Of a stretch of DNA of 57,439 bases, positions 42,580 to 51,629 are shown in pieces. The stretch is from Fischerella sp. CENA71 (lineage in GTDB: Bacteria; Cyanobacteriota; Cyanobacteriia; Cyanobacteriales; Nostocaceae). The stretch is from NCBI GenBank assembly GCA_024239075.1, contig JANBVI010000010.1, positions 1 to 57,439 of the forward strand, given 5' to 3'. Below the pieces are notes generated by a model. It was not told the DNA's origin and searched no databases. It saw only the letters and a list, made by a program, of their open reading frames with translations. Made by a program: the position numbers and the translations under genes. How positions within the stretch are numbered: the stretch's first letter is position 1; every line of letters begins with the position of its first letter.

Positions 42580-43995
42580 TTATCTTGATTCATCAAATTT
42601 GCTATCAGGGGGAAATTTTTTAAATAGATAAATAGAGCGAACGCTATCCAGTGGGCGGATATTGAAAGGTAGCTTAATCGTAAAAGTACTACCTTTACCT
42701 AATTCACTTTGCACATTTAAGGTGCCGTGGTATGCTTGGACAATTGCTTGCGAGATTGCTAATCCCAATCCAGAACCGCCAGTAGTGCGAGAGCGATCGC
42801 TATTCACGCGATAAAAGCGATCAAAAATTCGTGACAATTCTTGTTGAAGTATACCAATTCCTGTATCTTCAATCTGAATTACAGCATAATGGTCACTGCG
42901 GTCTAGGTAAACAGTTACTTTTCCTCCTGATGGTGTGTATTGAATGGCATTAATAATTAAATTAGAAAACAGCCGATAAAGCTGATCTCCATCACCGATA
43001 ATATTCACAGGGTCTGACACTCGTACTGTTGATTTGAGTTTTATCCCTGCTGCGATCGCCAATGCGGCAAATTCTTCTATTAAGTCGTCAATAATATCAT
43101 TTAAACAGCAAATATCACGTCGCATTGGCACTGTTTGACGATCTAATCTGGTTAGCAGTAATAAATCTGTCACCAGAGTAGTCAGTCGTTGATTCTGACG
43201 TTGTATGCTTTGCAGAATTTCCCGTACTTCTGTTTGATCTAATTGTGGTATAAAAAGTGCTGATTCCACTGTTGCTTGGGTTGCGGCTAAAGGTGTTCGC
43301 AACTCGTGTGCAGCATCTGCTGTAAATTGCTGAATTTGTCTGTAAGATTTATAAATTGGTTGCATTGCTAATCCTGCTAGCCACCAACTAGCAAGACCAA
43401 CTAGACCGATAACAATTGGTGAACCTAATGCTAAGGTGAGTTTCACTGCATCTAAATAACTATTGAAATCTTCCAGACTTCGCCCTACTTGGATATACCC
43501 CCAATCATTATTGTTTTGAGTATGCAGTGTCAAAGAAATTTGGTGGTAAAGCTTACCCTTCCTATCTTTTAAGGTTTGCCATAATTCTTTGTTAAACTCA
43601 GATGACAATCCCTCTGGATAAGAGCCTGCTATAGCAAACAAACGTCCAGAATTGTTAAAAAAACGTACATAGTAGTGACCTTGATTAATCGCGCTCAGAG
43701 TATGACGTCGTAAATTTGATAGTTCTGGAGTACACCTATTTCCTACTACACAGATATTTGGTAGAAGCTCTTGTATGACTGGTTCTAATCGACCAGGTTG
43801 CTGTAGTTTTAGTTCAATACTATCGTGTAATGTTCCCGCAACTGATTCTATTTCTCGATCTAATGTTACCCAATGAGCATGAGCGATCGCTCTGTAAATA
43901 CCAAAGCCGCATACACTTAAAATCAACGCCATAACAAGGGCGTACCACAGAGCTAAATACAGGCGTGTTAATTGAAACAGTTTATTCTGATTCAT
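42580..43995 (-). CDS. copS: sensor histidine kinase, CopS-like
   Basis: 471 aa. Two membrane spans (about residues 10-34 and 185-210) bracket a periplasmic sensor domain of about 150 residues. A short linker leads to the HisKA box FTADAAHELRTPLAAT (His230) and an HATPase domain with NLIINAIQYTPSGG, IEDTGIGI, FDRFYR and GGSGLGLAI. It should phosphorylate the response regulator encoded directly upstream (14-bp overlap). The setting with a DUF305 protein, HME-RND efflux genes and TTTCAT repeats points to copper sensing, like Synechocystis CopS. No cluster of Met/His is obvious in the sensor domain, so the metal is inferred from context. Confidence 0.85.
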   Translation of the reverse strand: MNQNKLFQLTRLYLALWYALVMALILSVCGFGIYRAIAHAHWVTLDREIESVAGTLHDSIELKLQQPGRLEPVIQELLPNICVVGNRCTPELSNLRRHTLSAINQGHYYVRFFNNSGRLFAIAGSYPEGLSSEFNKELWQTLKDRKGKLYHQISLTLHTQNNNDWGYIQVGRSLEDFNSYLDAVKLTLALGSPIVIGLVGLASWWLAGLAMQPIYKSYRQIQQFTADAAHELRTPLAATQATVESALFIPQLDQTEVREILQSIQRQNQRLTTLVTDLLLLTRLDRQTVPMRRDICCLNDIIDDLIEEFAALAIAAGIKLKSTVRVSDPVNIIGDGDQLYRLFSNLIINAIQYTPSGGKVTVYLDRSDHYAVIQIEDTGIGILQQELSRIFDRFYRVNSDRSRTTGGSGLGLAISQAIVQAYHGTLNVQSELGKGSTFTIKLPFNIRPLDSVRSIYLFKKFPPDSKFDESR

Positions 43996-44686
43996 CCGTC
44001 AGATTGAGACGATATCCCATACCATGCAAAGTTTCAATCATGTTTCCGCAGCCACTGTTAACTAGTTTACGACGCAACAAACGTATTTGAGCCGCTACTA
44101 CATTACTAATCGGTTCTGCATTCACTTCCCAAAGCTGATTGCGAAGTTGTTCAGTAGTAATAATTTGGTTGGGATGTTTCATAAAATATTCTAGTAGCTG
44201 GAATTCTTTATTAGTCAGGGAAATTTCCTGTTTATTTCCTCCAGAATTTTGATTGACAACTATATTATTGCCGTAATCCAAAGTCAGATTACCCACCGTT
44301 AATTCCTGTGGTTGAAATTGAGGCGATCGCCTTTGCAAAGCACGCAATCGCGCTAATAATTCTGCCATTCCAAATGGCTTCACCAAATAATCATCTGCAC
44401 CTGCATCTAAGCCAGCAACTTTATCTTCCATGCTGTCTTTTGCTGTGAGCATCAACACAGGTAGAGGGTTTTTGTGGTAACGTAATCGCTTACACAATTC
44501 TAATCCTGATATTCCTGGTAGCATCCAATCAAAAATAGCTATTGTATATTGTGTCCAGCTATTTTCTAAATATGCCCATGCATCGTTACCATCAACTACC
44601 CAATCAATCAAATACTTCTGTTGGGTAAGAGTTCGCTTAATTGCAGTACCTAAATCGGGTTCATCTTCAACTAGTAAGACTCTCAT
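43982..44686 (-). CDS. copR: OmpR-type response regulator, CopR-like
   Basis: 234 aa. The receiver domain has acidic residues at LVEDEPD, the phosphoacceptor Asp53 (IFDWMLPGISG), LTAKDS and VKPFG. A winged-helix DNA-binding domain ends TLHGMGYRLNLTDES. Its start ATG overlaps the stop of the lipoprotein gene (ATGA), and its end overlaps copS by 14 bp, so lipoprotein, regulator and kinase form one tightly coupled operon. It belongs to the RppA/CopR subgroup. Three copies of ATGAAAT-N4-ATGAAAT in the island are the predicted targets, one in its own operon's promoter. Confidence 0.88.
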   Translation of the reverse strand: MRVLLVEDEPDLGTAIKRTLTQQKYLIDWVVDGNDAWAYLENSWTQYTIAIFDWMLPGISGLELCKRLRYHKNPLPVLMLTAKDSMEDKVAGLDAGADDYLVKPFGMAELLARLRALQRRSPQFQPQELTVGNLTLDYGNNIVVNQNSGGNKQEISLTNKEFQLLEYFMKHPNQIITTEQLRNQLWEVNAEPISNVVAAQIRLLRRKLVNSGCGNMIETLHGMGYRLNLTDESE

Positions 44687-45576
44687 TGCACATCTACCCA
44701 GAAATCAGCAGTAATTATTTTGTTGTTTCGATTAAACTGTCCCCACATTTTATATTTTCCTGGTTTCGGAAAACTGGTCATAAAATGAATTTCACCAGGT
44801 GGGGTATTTTTCATTGCATGAGCATGGATATAATCTGCTTGTGTTAATGGCGATGAGTTTTTGAGGATGACTAAATGTCCTCTTTCTCCTAAATAAGGTT
44901 TTAAATCTGCTGGTGGTTGATTACTTACCGTATCTTGTAAATTGAAAATTACATGAACTTCTTGCCCTGCTTTGATTGTGGGTTGAGACAATTTCAAGTT
45001 AACTTTAGTGTTGCCAAATGTTTTATTCGTAGCTAAATTAATTTTTGGCGTAGTTGATGATTGTCCTGAAACTTGTGTTTTTAACACTGAAACTTGTTCT
45101 GCTTTTCCTGCTACTTTGTAGTCACTGAAAAGAGTGTAACCGCTAGGATAGGGAAAATCAGTTTTAACTTCAAAACGTCCATTGCCTTTATATGTAGGAT
45201 GAACGTGCTGAAAAGATTGCAGGTCATCACTAACAACTATTAAATGCATTAATTGTTCCTGGAATTTGTCAAAATTAGCAATTGGTTTACCTGCTTTATC
45301 TTTGATATCAATTGCTAAAGATACAGGAGATTTAGGAATAATTTTGCTAGGTGTTTTAAGCTCTGCGATCGCGTCTGCAAGTTCTAAGTTAGAATGACCA
45401 GAATGCTCATTGTGGTCATTTCCCATATTGTGACCTGTGTGGTGATTCGCATCTGCAATAGCATTTGTATTAGAAGTTGATATTTCGCTTGTTTGGGATG
45501 ATTTTACTTGTGAGGCGCAAGCTTGAATGAAAACAAGACTTGAAGTGATAGCTAGTGCAGTAAAAATTCGCTTCAT
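44683..45576 (-). CDS. His-rich exported lipoprotein of the metal-sensing operon
   Basis: 297 aa from the ATG at 45,576 (MKRIFTALAITSSLVFIQAC): a signal peptide with a lipobox-like end (FIQAC). The mature N terminus is rich in His (NHHTGHNMGNDHNEHSGH), a probable copper-binding segment. Two Ig-like beta domains follow (VSLAIDIKDKAGKPIANF, MHLIVVSDDLQSFQHVHP; then VNLKLSQPTIKAGQEVHVIF and GHLVILKNSSPLTQADYIHAHA), with His-x-His pairs. The longer frame to 45,666 crosses the CopR repeat and was rejected. As first gene of the lipoprotein-copR-copS operon it may bind periplasmic copper and feed the sensor. Confidence 0.82.
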   Translation of the reverse strand: MKRIFTALAITSSLVFIQACASQVKSSQTSEISTSNTNAIADANHHTGHNMGNDHNEHSGHSNLELADAIAELKTPSKIIPKSPVSLAIDIKDKAGKPIANFDKFQEQLMHLIVVSDDLQSFQHVHPTYKGNGRFEVKTDFPYPSGYTLFSDYKVAGKAEQVSVLKTQVSGQSSTTPKINLATNKTFGNTKVNLKLSQPTIKAGQEVHVIFNLQDTVSNQPPADLKPYLGERGHLVILKNSSPLTQADYIHAHAMKNTPPGEIHFMTSFPKPGKYKMWGQFNRNNKIITADFWVDVQ

Positions 45577-45653
45577 TTGTTTACAGTTTTGATTGTAAAA
45601 AATAATATTTTGTTGATGAACTTGGTGATTTACTATTAGTCTGCCATTCGATG

Positions 45654-45671
45654 ATGAAATTTGCATGAAAT
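45654..45671. promoter_or_regulatory. predicted CopR box 1: ATGAAAT-N4-ATGAAAT
   Basis: ATGAAAT at 45,654-45,660 and 45,665-45,671, four bases apart (11-bp phase, as expected for OmpR-type regulators). It lies 78 bp upstream of the lipoprotein-copR-copS operon (minus) and 145 bp upstream of the metallochaperone gene (plus), so it could control both divergent units. The reverse strand contains TTTCAT-N5-TTTCAT, which I recall as the Synechocystis CopR site. Confidence 0.65.
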
Positions 45672-45815
45672 TCTAAAATATCAGCACATTGCTTTTAATG
45701 AGTAATGAGAACAGATGAAGGCTTCCCATCAAAAAATTTTTCTTACCCCTCTTGACTCTCCAGTCAGCTAGAGAATCCACAATGTAATCAGTTAAGCAAA
45801 TCAAGGATTAAAACT

Positions 45816-46010
45816 ATGACTCTTCAACTCACAGTTCCGAATATGGCTTGTTCTGCTTGCGGCGAGACTATCACAAAAGCCATTCAAGCTGTTGATTCTG
45901 CGGCTGTGGTTCAGACTGATCCAAAAACGAAGTTAGTCACCATCGAAACTCAAGCATCTGAAACCGAAATTAAGGAAGCAGTCACAGCAGCAGGCTATTC
46001 AGTTGCGTGA
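45816..46010 (+). CDS. CopZ-like copper metallochaperone
   Basis: 64 aa, one HMA domain. The motif NMACSAC (Cys12, Cys15) is the standard MxCxxC Cu(I) site. The tail ETEIKEAVTAAGYSVA is typical. Binds cytoplasmic Cu(I) and passes it on or buffers it. It is transcribed away from the lipoprotein-copR-copS operon and shares its promoter region with CopR box 1. It is about half identical to the paralogue at 3,474. No copper P-type ATPase is in the window. Confidence 0.9.
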   Translation: MTLQLTVPNMACSACGETITKAIQAVDSAAVVQTDPKTKLVTIETQASETEIKEAVTAAGYSVA

Positions 46011-46122
46011 AGTATCTACACTGATGCTTCGCGTCACACTCCATTTATCTTGTAAGGTGCGTTAGACTCAATAATTTGGTGATAAGCAAAAGATTTTTGA
46101 CATCTGACGCACCCTAATAAAT

Positions 46123-46836
46123 TTACTGTTGACTTTGTCTAGGAGCAGGCTTATACCAAGCCTGATACCATTGCTGCATCTGTCCGATTTCAGACGTCTG
46201 AGTCTGAATGATGGATTGAGCTAAGTTGCGAAGTTCGGGATGTGTACCACTGTTAACAACCATATATGACATCATTACCGCCATTTGATGATGCGGAATC
46301 ATCTCACGAATAAATTCTCGATCAAAGTCAGAGGTATTCTTGAGAATATCCAAATGCATCTGCATATCTGGATGCATTGACATTCTCATCATTCCTCGGT
46401 TCATACCCTCACCCCTACCTTGGTGCATTCTCATCATCCCCATACCAGCCATTGGAGTAGCAGGTACTTCTGTGCCATACCACTTTTTGTACCAAGAACG
46501 CATCTGTTCAATTTCGCGGTTTTGGTCTTTGATAATAGCTTGAGCTAGTTTTTTAATTTCGGGACGTTTAGCCCGGTTTAAAGCCAACTTAGCCATTTCT
46601 ATCGCATTTTCATGGTGAGGAATCATCATTTCGATGAAATGTTGATCCACTTGAGTCATCATTTGTCGTTGTAAAGGCTGGGAAGGTTGGGAAGGAGTAA
46701 CTTGAGCAAATGGGTGATGAATATTATGTTGTGGATTTGGGGATTGAGCTTGCGTGTTATTGATTATAAATAGTCCTCCCAAAGCACTACTGCTCAATAA
46801 CCCTATAAGACCATAAATCAAATTTTTGTTCTTCAT
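46123..46836 (-). CDS. copM: DUF305 copper-binding protein, CopM-like
   Basis: 237 aa with an N-terminal signal (LIYGLIGLLSSSALGGLFI) for export. Two DUF305 modules each carry a Met/His copper site: QHFIEMMIPHHENAIEMAKLAL and REFIREMIPHHQMAVMMSYMVV. A linker extremely rich in Met (MAGMGMMRMHQGRG, MNRGMMRMSMHPDMQMHL) lies between them. Synechocystis CopM is a DUF305 periplasmic protein that binds copper and is induced by CopRS. Here a CopR box lies 258 bp upstream (47,094-47,111). It probably sequesters copper outside the cytoplasm. Confidence 0.88.
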   Translation of the reverse strand: MKNKNLIYGLIGLLSSSALGGLFIINNTQAQSPNPQHNIHHPFAQVTPSQPSQPLQRQMMTQVDQHFIEMMIPHHENAIEMAKLALNRAKRPEIKKLAQAIIKDQNREIEQMRSWYKKWYGTEVPATPMAGMGMMRMHQGRGEGMNRGMMRMSMHPDMQMHLDILKNTSDFDREFIREMIPHHQMAVMMSYMVVNSGTHPELRNLAQSIIQTQTSEIGQMQQWYQAWYKPAPRQSQQ

Positions 46837-47250
46837 AACTTCACCTCTATGAGAGAATGAAGACTAAATACTTGGTTTCTGTAATTAAATTTAGCGGGAA
46901 TTTATGAGGAAGTTTTGAGTATATAACAGTTTTATTTGTCTTTTCTCGTGATTATTTCTTCCTTAACTTCAATTGTCAAATCTCTACTCAACTGGAGAGT
47001 CAAGTGACAGCAATAAAACGTTACTTATCAGATTTGACCAATTTGAGCTATTAGTTTGACAAAAGCCCACATTTCTATCTTTTCATTTCAGAATGAAATC
47101 AAGATGAAATGTTGTTTTATATCAAAATTTATTTACAATGCGATCGCCATCAGGCGGGTGCTTTTTTTGCACCATCGCCTAGCCTCTTCGTAGGCGTATC
47201 TTTCTCCAAAAGCTATGGGAATTGCCTAAGCTAATAACTTGATAAGAAAT
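46837..47250. other. intergenic region upstream of copM with CopR box
   Basis: 414 bp without a gene. It contains CopR box 2 (47,094-47,111). Near 47,154-47,171 GGTGC and GCACC pair around a run of seven T, a hairpin that may end the transcript of the lipoprotein gene above it. Confidence 0.5.
47094..47111. promoter_or_regulatory. predicted CopR box 2: ATGAAAT-N4-ATGAAAT
   Basis: ATGAAAT at 47,094-47,100 and 47,105-47,111, preceded by the inverted half TTTCATT (47,082-47,088). It is the same arrangement as in front of the efflux operon. Upstream of copM on the minus strand. Confidence 0.65.
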
Positions 47251-47730
47251 CTATTGATTAAAAGTAAATCTACCGTTTACTTTTTCGCCTTTAATATCCG
47301 CAATAACTTTTATTTGATATTGACCAGTTGCTTTTTCAGTTAACTGTGCTGTGTAATGTTTTCCATTAGCATCATAATTCATAGGAATTGATTTTTGTTT
47401 TCCATCAGGAAGCTGAACTTGAGCCGTTACTTTTGCATCAGGTACTGTTTCGTGGTTGTTACCTTTTAGCAAGTATAAATCCATATGAGTTGCACTTGCT
47501 TCTTTCTCAGGAACAAATTCTAAATGATAAGTTCCTGTCTCTACAACTTGACCGTCTTTAGATGCACCATGTTCGTTATTTGTTTTCGCAGCAGGTGATA
47601 TAGAAGTGGGATTAGAGGTTACTGAACTATTATGATCTGTGCTAGTGGTTTGACTACTGTTATTACAAGCGCTTAACAAAAAGAGTCCTAAACTTGCTAA
47701 AAATACAAAACTAAGTTTGAGATATTGCAT
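47251..47730 (-). CDS. FixH/YtkA-like lipoprotein of the efflux cluster
   Basis: 159 aa. Signal peptide with a clear lipobox, LGLFLLSACNNSS, so it is probably anchored on the periplasmic side. A low-complexity Ser/Thr/Asn linker follows. The Ig-like domain has TGTYHLEFVPEKEASATHMDLYLLKG and DAKVTAQVQLPDGKQKSIPM, then GKHYTAQL, GQYQIKV, as in YtkA/FixH proteins near copper systems. It lies 134 bp after the RND stop and is probably the last gene of that operon. In Synechocystis the third gene of copBAC has a comparable position; I do not claim orthology. Confidence 0.75.
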   Translation of the reverse strand: MQYLKLSFVFLASLGLFLLSACNNSSQTTSTDHNSSVTSNPTSISPAAKTNNEHGASKDGQVVETGTYHLEFVPEKEASATHMDLYLLKGNNHETVPDAKVTAQVQLPDGKQKSIPMNYDANGKHYTAQLTEKATGQYQIKVIADIKGEKVNGRFTFNQ

Positions 47731-47864
47731 TGAAAGATTCCTTATTTTAAAAACGTAATCTGAATAGATTAAACTGGATCTATGTTGAAAATTTTGTTAC
47801 AAAATAGATGAGGTGTAAATACAATTTTTAGAGTATATTTATAAATACTCTTTATTTAGACAAT

Positions 47865-50800
47865 TCAATTATTTAAAATAACTCCAACTGTTTTTCTATT
47901 TTCTCGCAACACTGGACTTTGCTTAGGCAGTAAAATTTTACCGAACTTAGCATATAAAGCAGGTAAAACCACTAACGTTAATGCTGTAGAAGTAAATAAC
48001 CCACCTAATACTACTATCGAAAGTGGTTGAAGAATTTCTTTTCCTGACCCGCTTTCAATTACTAAAGGTGCTAATCCTAAAGCTGATGTAAAAGCTGTCA
48101 TTAAAATGGCGTTTAATCGTTCCATTGAACCTTTGATTAATAGTTCCTTAAGTGGCATTCCTTCTGCAAATTTGGTGTTGTAATTATCTACTAGTAGTAA
48201 CCCATTACGAGTAGCAACTCCAAATAAAGTGACAAAGCCAACTAAAGAGGCAATAGAAATAATACCGCCACTCAAAGCCACTGAAAATACTCCCCCCACC
48301 AATGCCAAAGGTAAATTAATCATAATCATGGCGGTAGACGGAATAGATTTAACTGAAAGGTACATGATAACTGCGATCGCAACAAAGGCTATGGCACTGA
48401 AAATTAAGATATTTTGAGTGGCTCTTTCTTCTGCCTCAAATTGCCCTGCATACTGAATGTAGTAACCCGGAGGAATCTGTACTTGTTGCTTTACTTTATC
48501 TCGAATTTCATTCACAATAGAGCGCAAATCTCTACCGTTGGCATTAGCAGAAACAACTATTAAACGAGAGACATTTTCTCTGTTGATAGTGTTGGGACCA
48601 GTGCCATTTTCAATTGTGGCAACTTGTGCTAAGGGAATGTTTTGACCGTCAGGAGTATCAACTAACAAATTGCGAATGGTATCCAAGTTTTGACGTGCAT
48701 CTGGTTTTAACCAGACAAGTAAATCGAAAGTTTGTTGTTTCTCCAAAACTTGAGATACGACTCTACCATTAAGGGCTGTTTCGATAATTTCAGAAAGTTT
48801 TCCTACCGTCAATCCGTATCTTGAAGCAGCCGGACGGTTAAACTTAATTTGTATTTGTTCGATTGGTATTTGCGGTTCTAGTTGTAAATCGACAATCCCA
48901 TTGACGCTTTTCATGACATCATCAACTTGCTGACCAATAGTGCGGAGTTGTTCTAAATCGGAACCGAAAATTTTGATTGCGATCGCACTTCTCACTCCAG
49001 ACAATACCTCATCCATGCGGTGAGAGATGAAACCACCAATATTTGGCGCTACCCCCGGTAATTTCGCAAATTCTTCCCGCAACTTCTCAATCGTCCCCTC
49101 CCTGTCTTTTATGGCTTCACGGCTCAATTCAACATCCAAATGTGCCAAATTCACCCCAGCTGCATCCCCATCACCAGGCGCACGTCCAGAACGCAATTGC
49201 ACGTAGGGAAATCTAGAATCTCCCTTCAGAGCTTGTTGAAGTGCTTCACCAGCTGCATTAGTAGCTTCCAGAGAAACCCCCGGATAAAGAGTTAAAGTAT
49301 TCACCAAAGTTTGTTCTTGAAACTCTGGTAGAAACACTCTTCCAAATGAGGGAACAATCACAGTTGCTGCGACTAAACTCGCAATAGCGAGAGCTAAGAT
49401 AATTCCAGAACGTCGGATAGAAAAATTTATTAAAGGATAATAAAGTCGCTTAAAAAATCTTGCTACCCAAGGTTCAGTTTCTGGCAAGTGACCGTAAGGT
49501 AATAATATTGCACATAAAGCCGGAGTTACCGTTAATGCTGTGATACTAGAAGCAATCACAGCTGCCATATAACCCAATCCCATTGGAATAAAAATACTAC
49601 CTTCTACGCCAGTCAAAGCAAAAACTGGTGAGAAGACAACTATAGTAATAATAGTGGCTCCAAATACCGAATCACGTACTTCTTGACAACCATCAAATAC
49701 CACATCTAAAACAGGACGTGGGTTGGGAGAATATTTATTTTCTCTGAGGTTACGGTAGACATTCTCAGCATCAACGATCGCATCATCAACTGCTGAACCA
49801 ATTGCTACTGCTAACCCTCCCAAAGTCATGGTATTTAAACCTTGTCCTACCCAGTTTAATAATAGTACTCCCACCAACAAAGACAAAGGCAAAGCTGTTA
49901 AACAAATCGCTAAATTGCGCCAATTCATTAAAAATGGAATTAAGATAATGGCAACAATAATACTGCCTTCAATTAACGCTTCTCTAACATTTTCAATCGA
50001 AGAATCTATATAATTTTCCTGGCGAAAGGTAGGAGTAACTTTGATATCTTTGGGTAAGCCTGCTTTAATCTCTAACATCGCTGCTTCAATCGCACGGGTG
50101 ACAGTGGGAGTATCAGCTTGTGGTTGTTTATTGATCATGACAATCACTGCTTTTTGACCGTTAAAACTACCATCACCTCGTTTGATAGCTGCGCCGATTT
50201 GCACATCGGCAATATCCGATATTTTTACAGGTGTACCATTGCGAGCAGTAATTACAGATTGCTGTAGTTCTTCTGTTGATTCAATTCGCCCGATACCCCG
50301 AATTAATTTTTCCCGGTCGGGAGTAATTAAATAACCACCTGGAGCATTAACATTAGCAGCAGAGGCGGCTTGCTCTACGTCTTCTAAAGTAACATTAAAA
50401 GCTCTAAGTTTTGTTGGATCAATTAATACTTGATATTGGCGACTATCACCCCCATATGCTACTACCTGAGAAACACCACCGACAGCCAAAAGGCGGTTTG
50501 TTACTTGCCAATCAACAATACGCCGCACTTCCATTAAAGAAGTGTTTTCTGATGTAAAGGCGTATTGCAGTACAGTACCAATGGGGGAACTAGTAGGAGA
50601 AATTTGGGGTGTTTCTACTCCTGACGGAAGTTTACTTTGTGCTTGTTGTAATCGCTCTGTTACCAATTGGCGAGCTTGGTAAATATCACTTCCCCAATTA
50701 AAAATAACTTTAACAACAGAGATTCCCGACGCACTAGAAGAACGGACTGCTGTAACTCCCGGAGTACCGTTAATTGCACTTTCTATTGGTAAAGTAACTA

Positions 50801-50996
50801 GAGATTCTACTTCCTCTGGTGCTAGTCCTGGTGCTTCCGTTTGAATTTCCACTTGGGGTGGGGCGAAACTGGGGAAGACATCCAATGGCATTTGGATAAT
50901 TGTCCGAAATATCCAAACTGTGATGATAATTGTACCTAAAATGACTAACCAACGGCGAGCGATCGCCCATTTGATAATAGCACTCAGCATTAACAA
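47865..50996 (-). CDS. copA: HME-RND heavy-metal efflux pump (CusA/CzcA/CopA family)
   Basis: 1043 aa, full length, about 12 membrane helices and two large periplasmic loops. Proton-driven pump of the tripartite type that expels metal ions through an outer-membrane channel with the adaptor encoded upstream. Typical motifs: FPSFAPPQVEIQTEAPGLAPEEVE, RQLVTERLQQ, and a charged TM4 in GLAVAIGSAVDDAIVDAENV. At the positions of the CusA Met triad (Met573/623/672, aligned by eye) I read Thr, Leu and Glu, so the metal site differs from CusA. The metal is inferred from the operon to be copper. It ends a three-gene unit with the methyltransferase, 6 bp apart. Confidence 0.92.
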   Translation of the reverse strand: MLMLSAIIKWAIARRWLVILGTIIITVWIFRTIIQMPLDVFPSFAPPQVEIQTEAPGLAPEEVESLVTLPIESAINGTPGVTAVRSSSASGISVVKVIFNWGSDIYQARQLVTERLQQAQSKLPSGVETPQISPTSSPIGTVLQYAFTSENTSLMEVRRIVDWQVTNRLLAVGGVSQVVAYGGDSRQYQVLIDPTKLRAFNVTLEDVEQAASAANVNAPGGYLITPDREKLIRGIGRIESTEELQQSVITARNGTPVKISDIADVQIGAAIKRGDGSFNGQKAVIVMINKQPQADTPTVTRAIEAAMLEIKAGLPKDIKVTPTFRQENYIDSSIENVREALIEGSIIVAIILIPFLMNWRNLAICLTALPLSLLVGVLLLNWVGQGLNTMTLGGLAVAIGSAVDDAIVDAENVYRNLRENKYSPNPRPVLDVVFDGCQEVRDSVFGATIITIVVFSPVFALTGVEGSIFIPMGLGYMAAVIASSITALTVTPALCAILLPYGHLPETEPWVARFFKRLYYPLINFSIRRSGIILALAIASLVAATVIVPSFGRVFLPEFQEQTLVNTLTLYPGVSLEATNAAGEALQQALKGDSRFPYVQLRSGRAPGDGDAAGVNLAHLDVELSREAIKDREGTIEKLREEFAKLPGVAPNIGGFISHRMDEVLSGVRSAIAIKIFGSDLEQLRTIGQQVDDVMKSVNGIVDLQLEPQIPIEQIQIKFNRPAASRYGLTVGKLSEIIETALNGRVVSQVLEKQQTFDLLVWLKPDARQNLDTIRNLLVDTPDGQNIPLAQVATIENGTGPNTINRENVSRLIVVSANANGRDLRSIVNEIRDKVKQQVQIPPGYYIQYAGQFEAEERATQNILIFSAIAFVAIAVIMYLSVKSIPSTAMIMINLPLALVGGVFSVALSGGIISIASLVGFVTLFGVATRNGLLLVDNYNTKFAEGMPLKELLIKGSMERLNAILMTAFTSALGLAPLVIESGSGKEILQPLSIVVLGGLFTSTALTLVVLPALYAKFGKILLPKQSPVLRENRKTVGVILNN

Positions 50997-51002
50997 ACCT
51001 AT

Positions 51003-51629
51003 TTAAATTTCAGGTGTGACTGTCGCTACCATTAATTCCCAGACTAAACCGAAGCGAATTTTTGTAGCGCGACAAATATTAAAGCCTGCACAAGTAAGCA
51101 TTTGATGAAATTCAGCTTGAGAGTAACACTGCTTGTGTGCTGGGTCAAAAACTTTCAAAAATAAATCACATAATTTACAGAAAAAATAGTCTCTGCACCA
51201 ATCCAAAATCACTAATTGACCATTGGGCTTGAGAAGACGTTTCATTTCTGCTAATGCAAAATTGGGGTTTTCAAAATAATGAAATGAATTTGCAGAAACG
51301 ATGATATCGAAACTATTACTAGCAAAAGGTAACGCCGATGCAGAAGCAACAAAAAACGAGACATTGGGGGAATCAGAACATTTTGCTTGCGCTATTTGTA
51401 ACATGTTTTCAGAAATATCAACCCCTATGATTTGTTGTGTTGGATTTTCACAAATTAGCAAGCGCTCAAACTCTCCCGTTCCACAAGCAACATCAAGTAC
51501 TGTTGCTTCTGGTGGAATATCTGCCCAAGTTTTGAGAAAAGAAAGTGTTTTGTGAATATAACTTTTCCATCGTCGGTCATAGAAATTTGCTATTTGGTCG
51601 TATTGTTGACGAACTACTGTTTCACTCAT
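51003..51629 (-). CDS. class I SAM-dependent methyltransferase in the efflux operon
   Basis: 208 aa. Rossmann-like fold with motif I VLDVACGTGEFERLL, GVDISENMLQIAQAK and SFHYFENPNFALAEMKRLLKPNG, as in the UbiE/Methyltransf_11 group. It is inserted between adaptor and pump genes: its start overlaps the adaptor stop by 8 bp, and its stop lies 6 bp before the pump start. Efflux operons rarely carry such a gene here. A substrate such as a metalloid or small thiol is possible but unsupported; Cys residues are present (CDLFLKVF, CYSQAEF, CAGFNICRA) but not in the arsenite methyltransferase pattern I know. Confidence 0.85.
   Translation of the reverse strand: MSETVVRQQYDQIANFYDRRWKSYIHKTLSFLKTWADIPPEATVLDVACGTGEFERLLICENPTQQIIGVDISENMLQIAQAKCSDSPNVSFFVASASALPFASNSFDIIVSANSFHYFENPNFALAEMKRLLKPNGQLVILDWCRDYFFCKLCDLFLKVFDPAHKQCYSQAEFHQMLTCAGFNICRATKIRFGLVWELMVATVTPEI

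Noticed and set aside
45577-45666. 30-residue extension of the His-rich lipoprotein
   Set aside because: The signal peptide with lipobox starts at 45,576, and the extension covers a predicted regulatory repeat.
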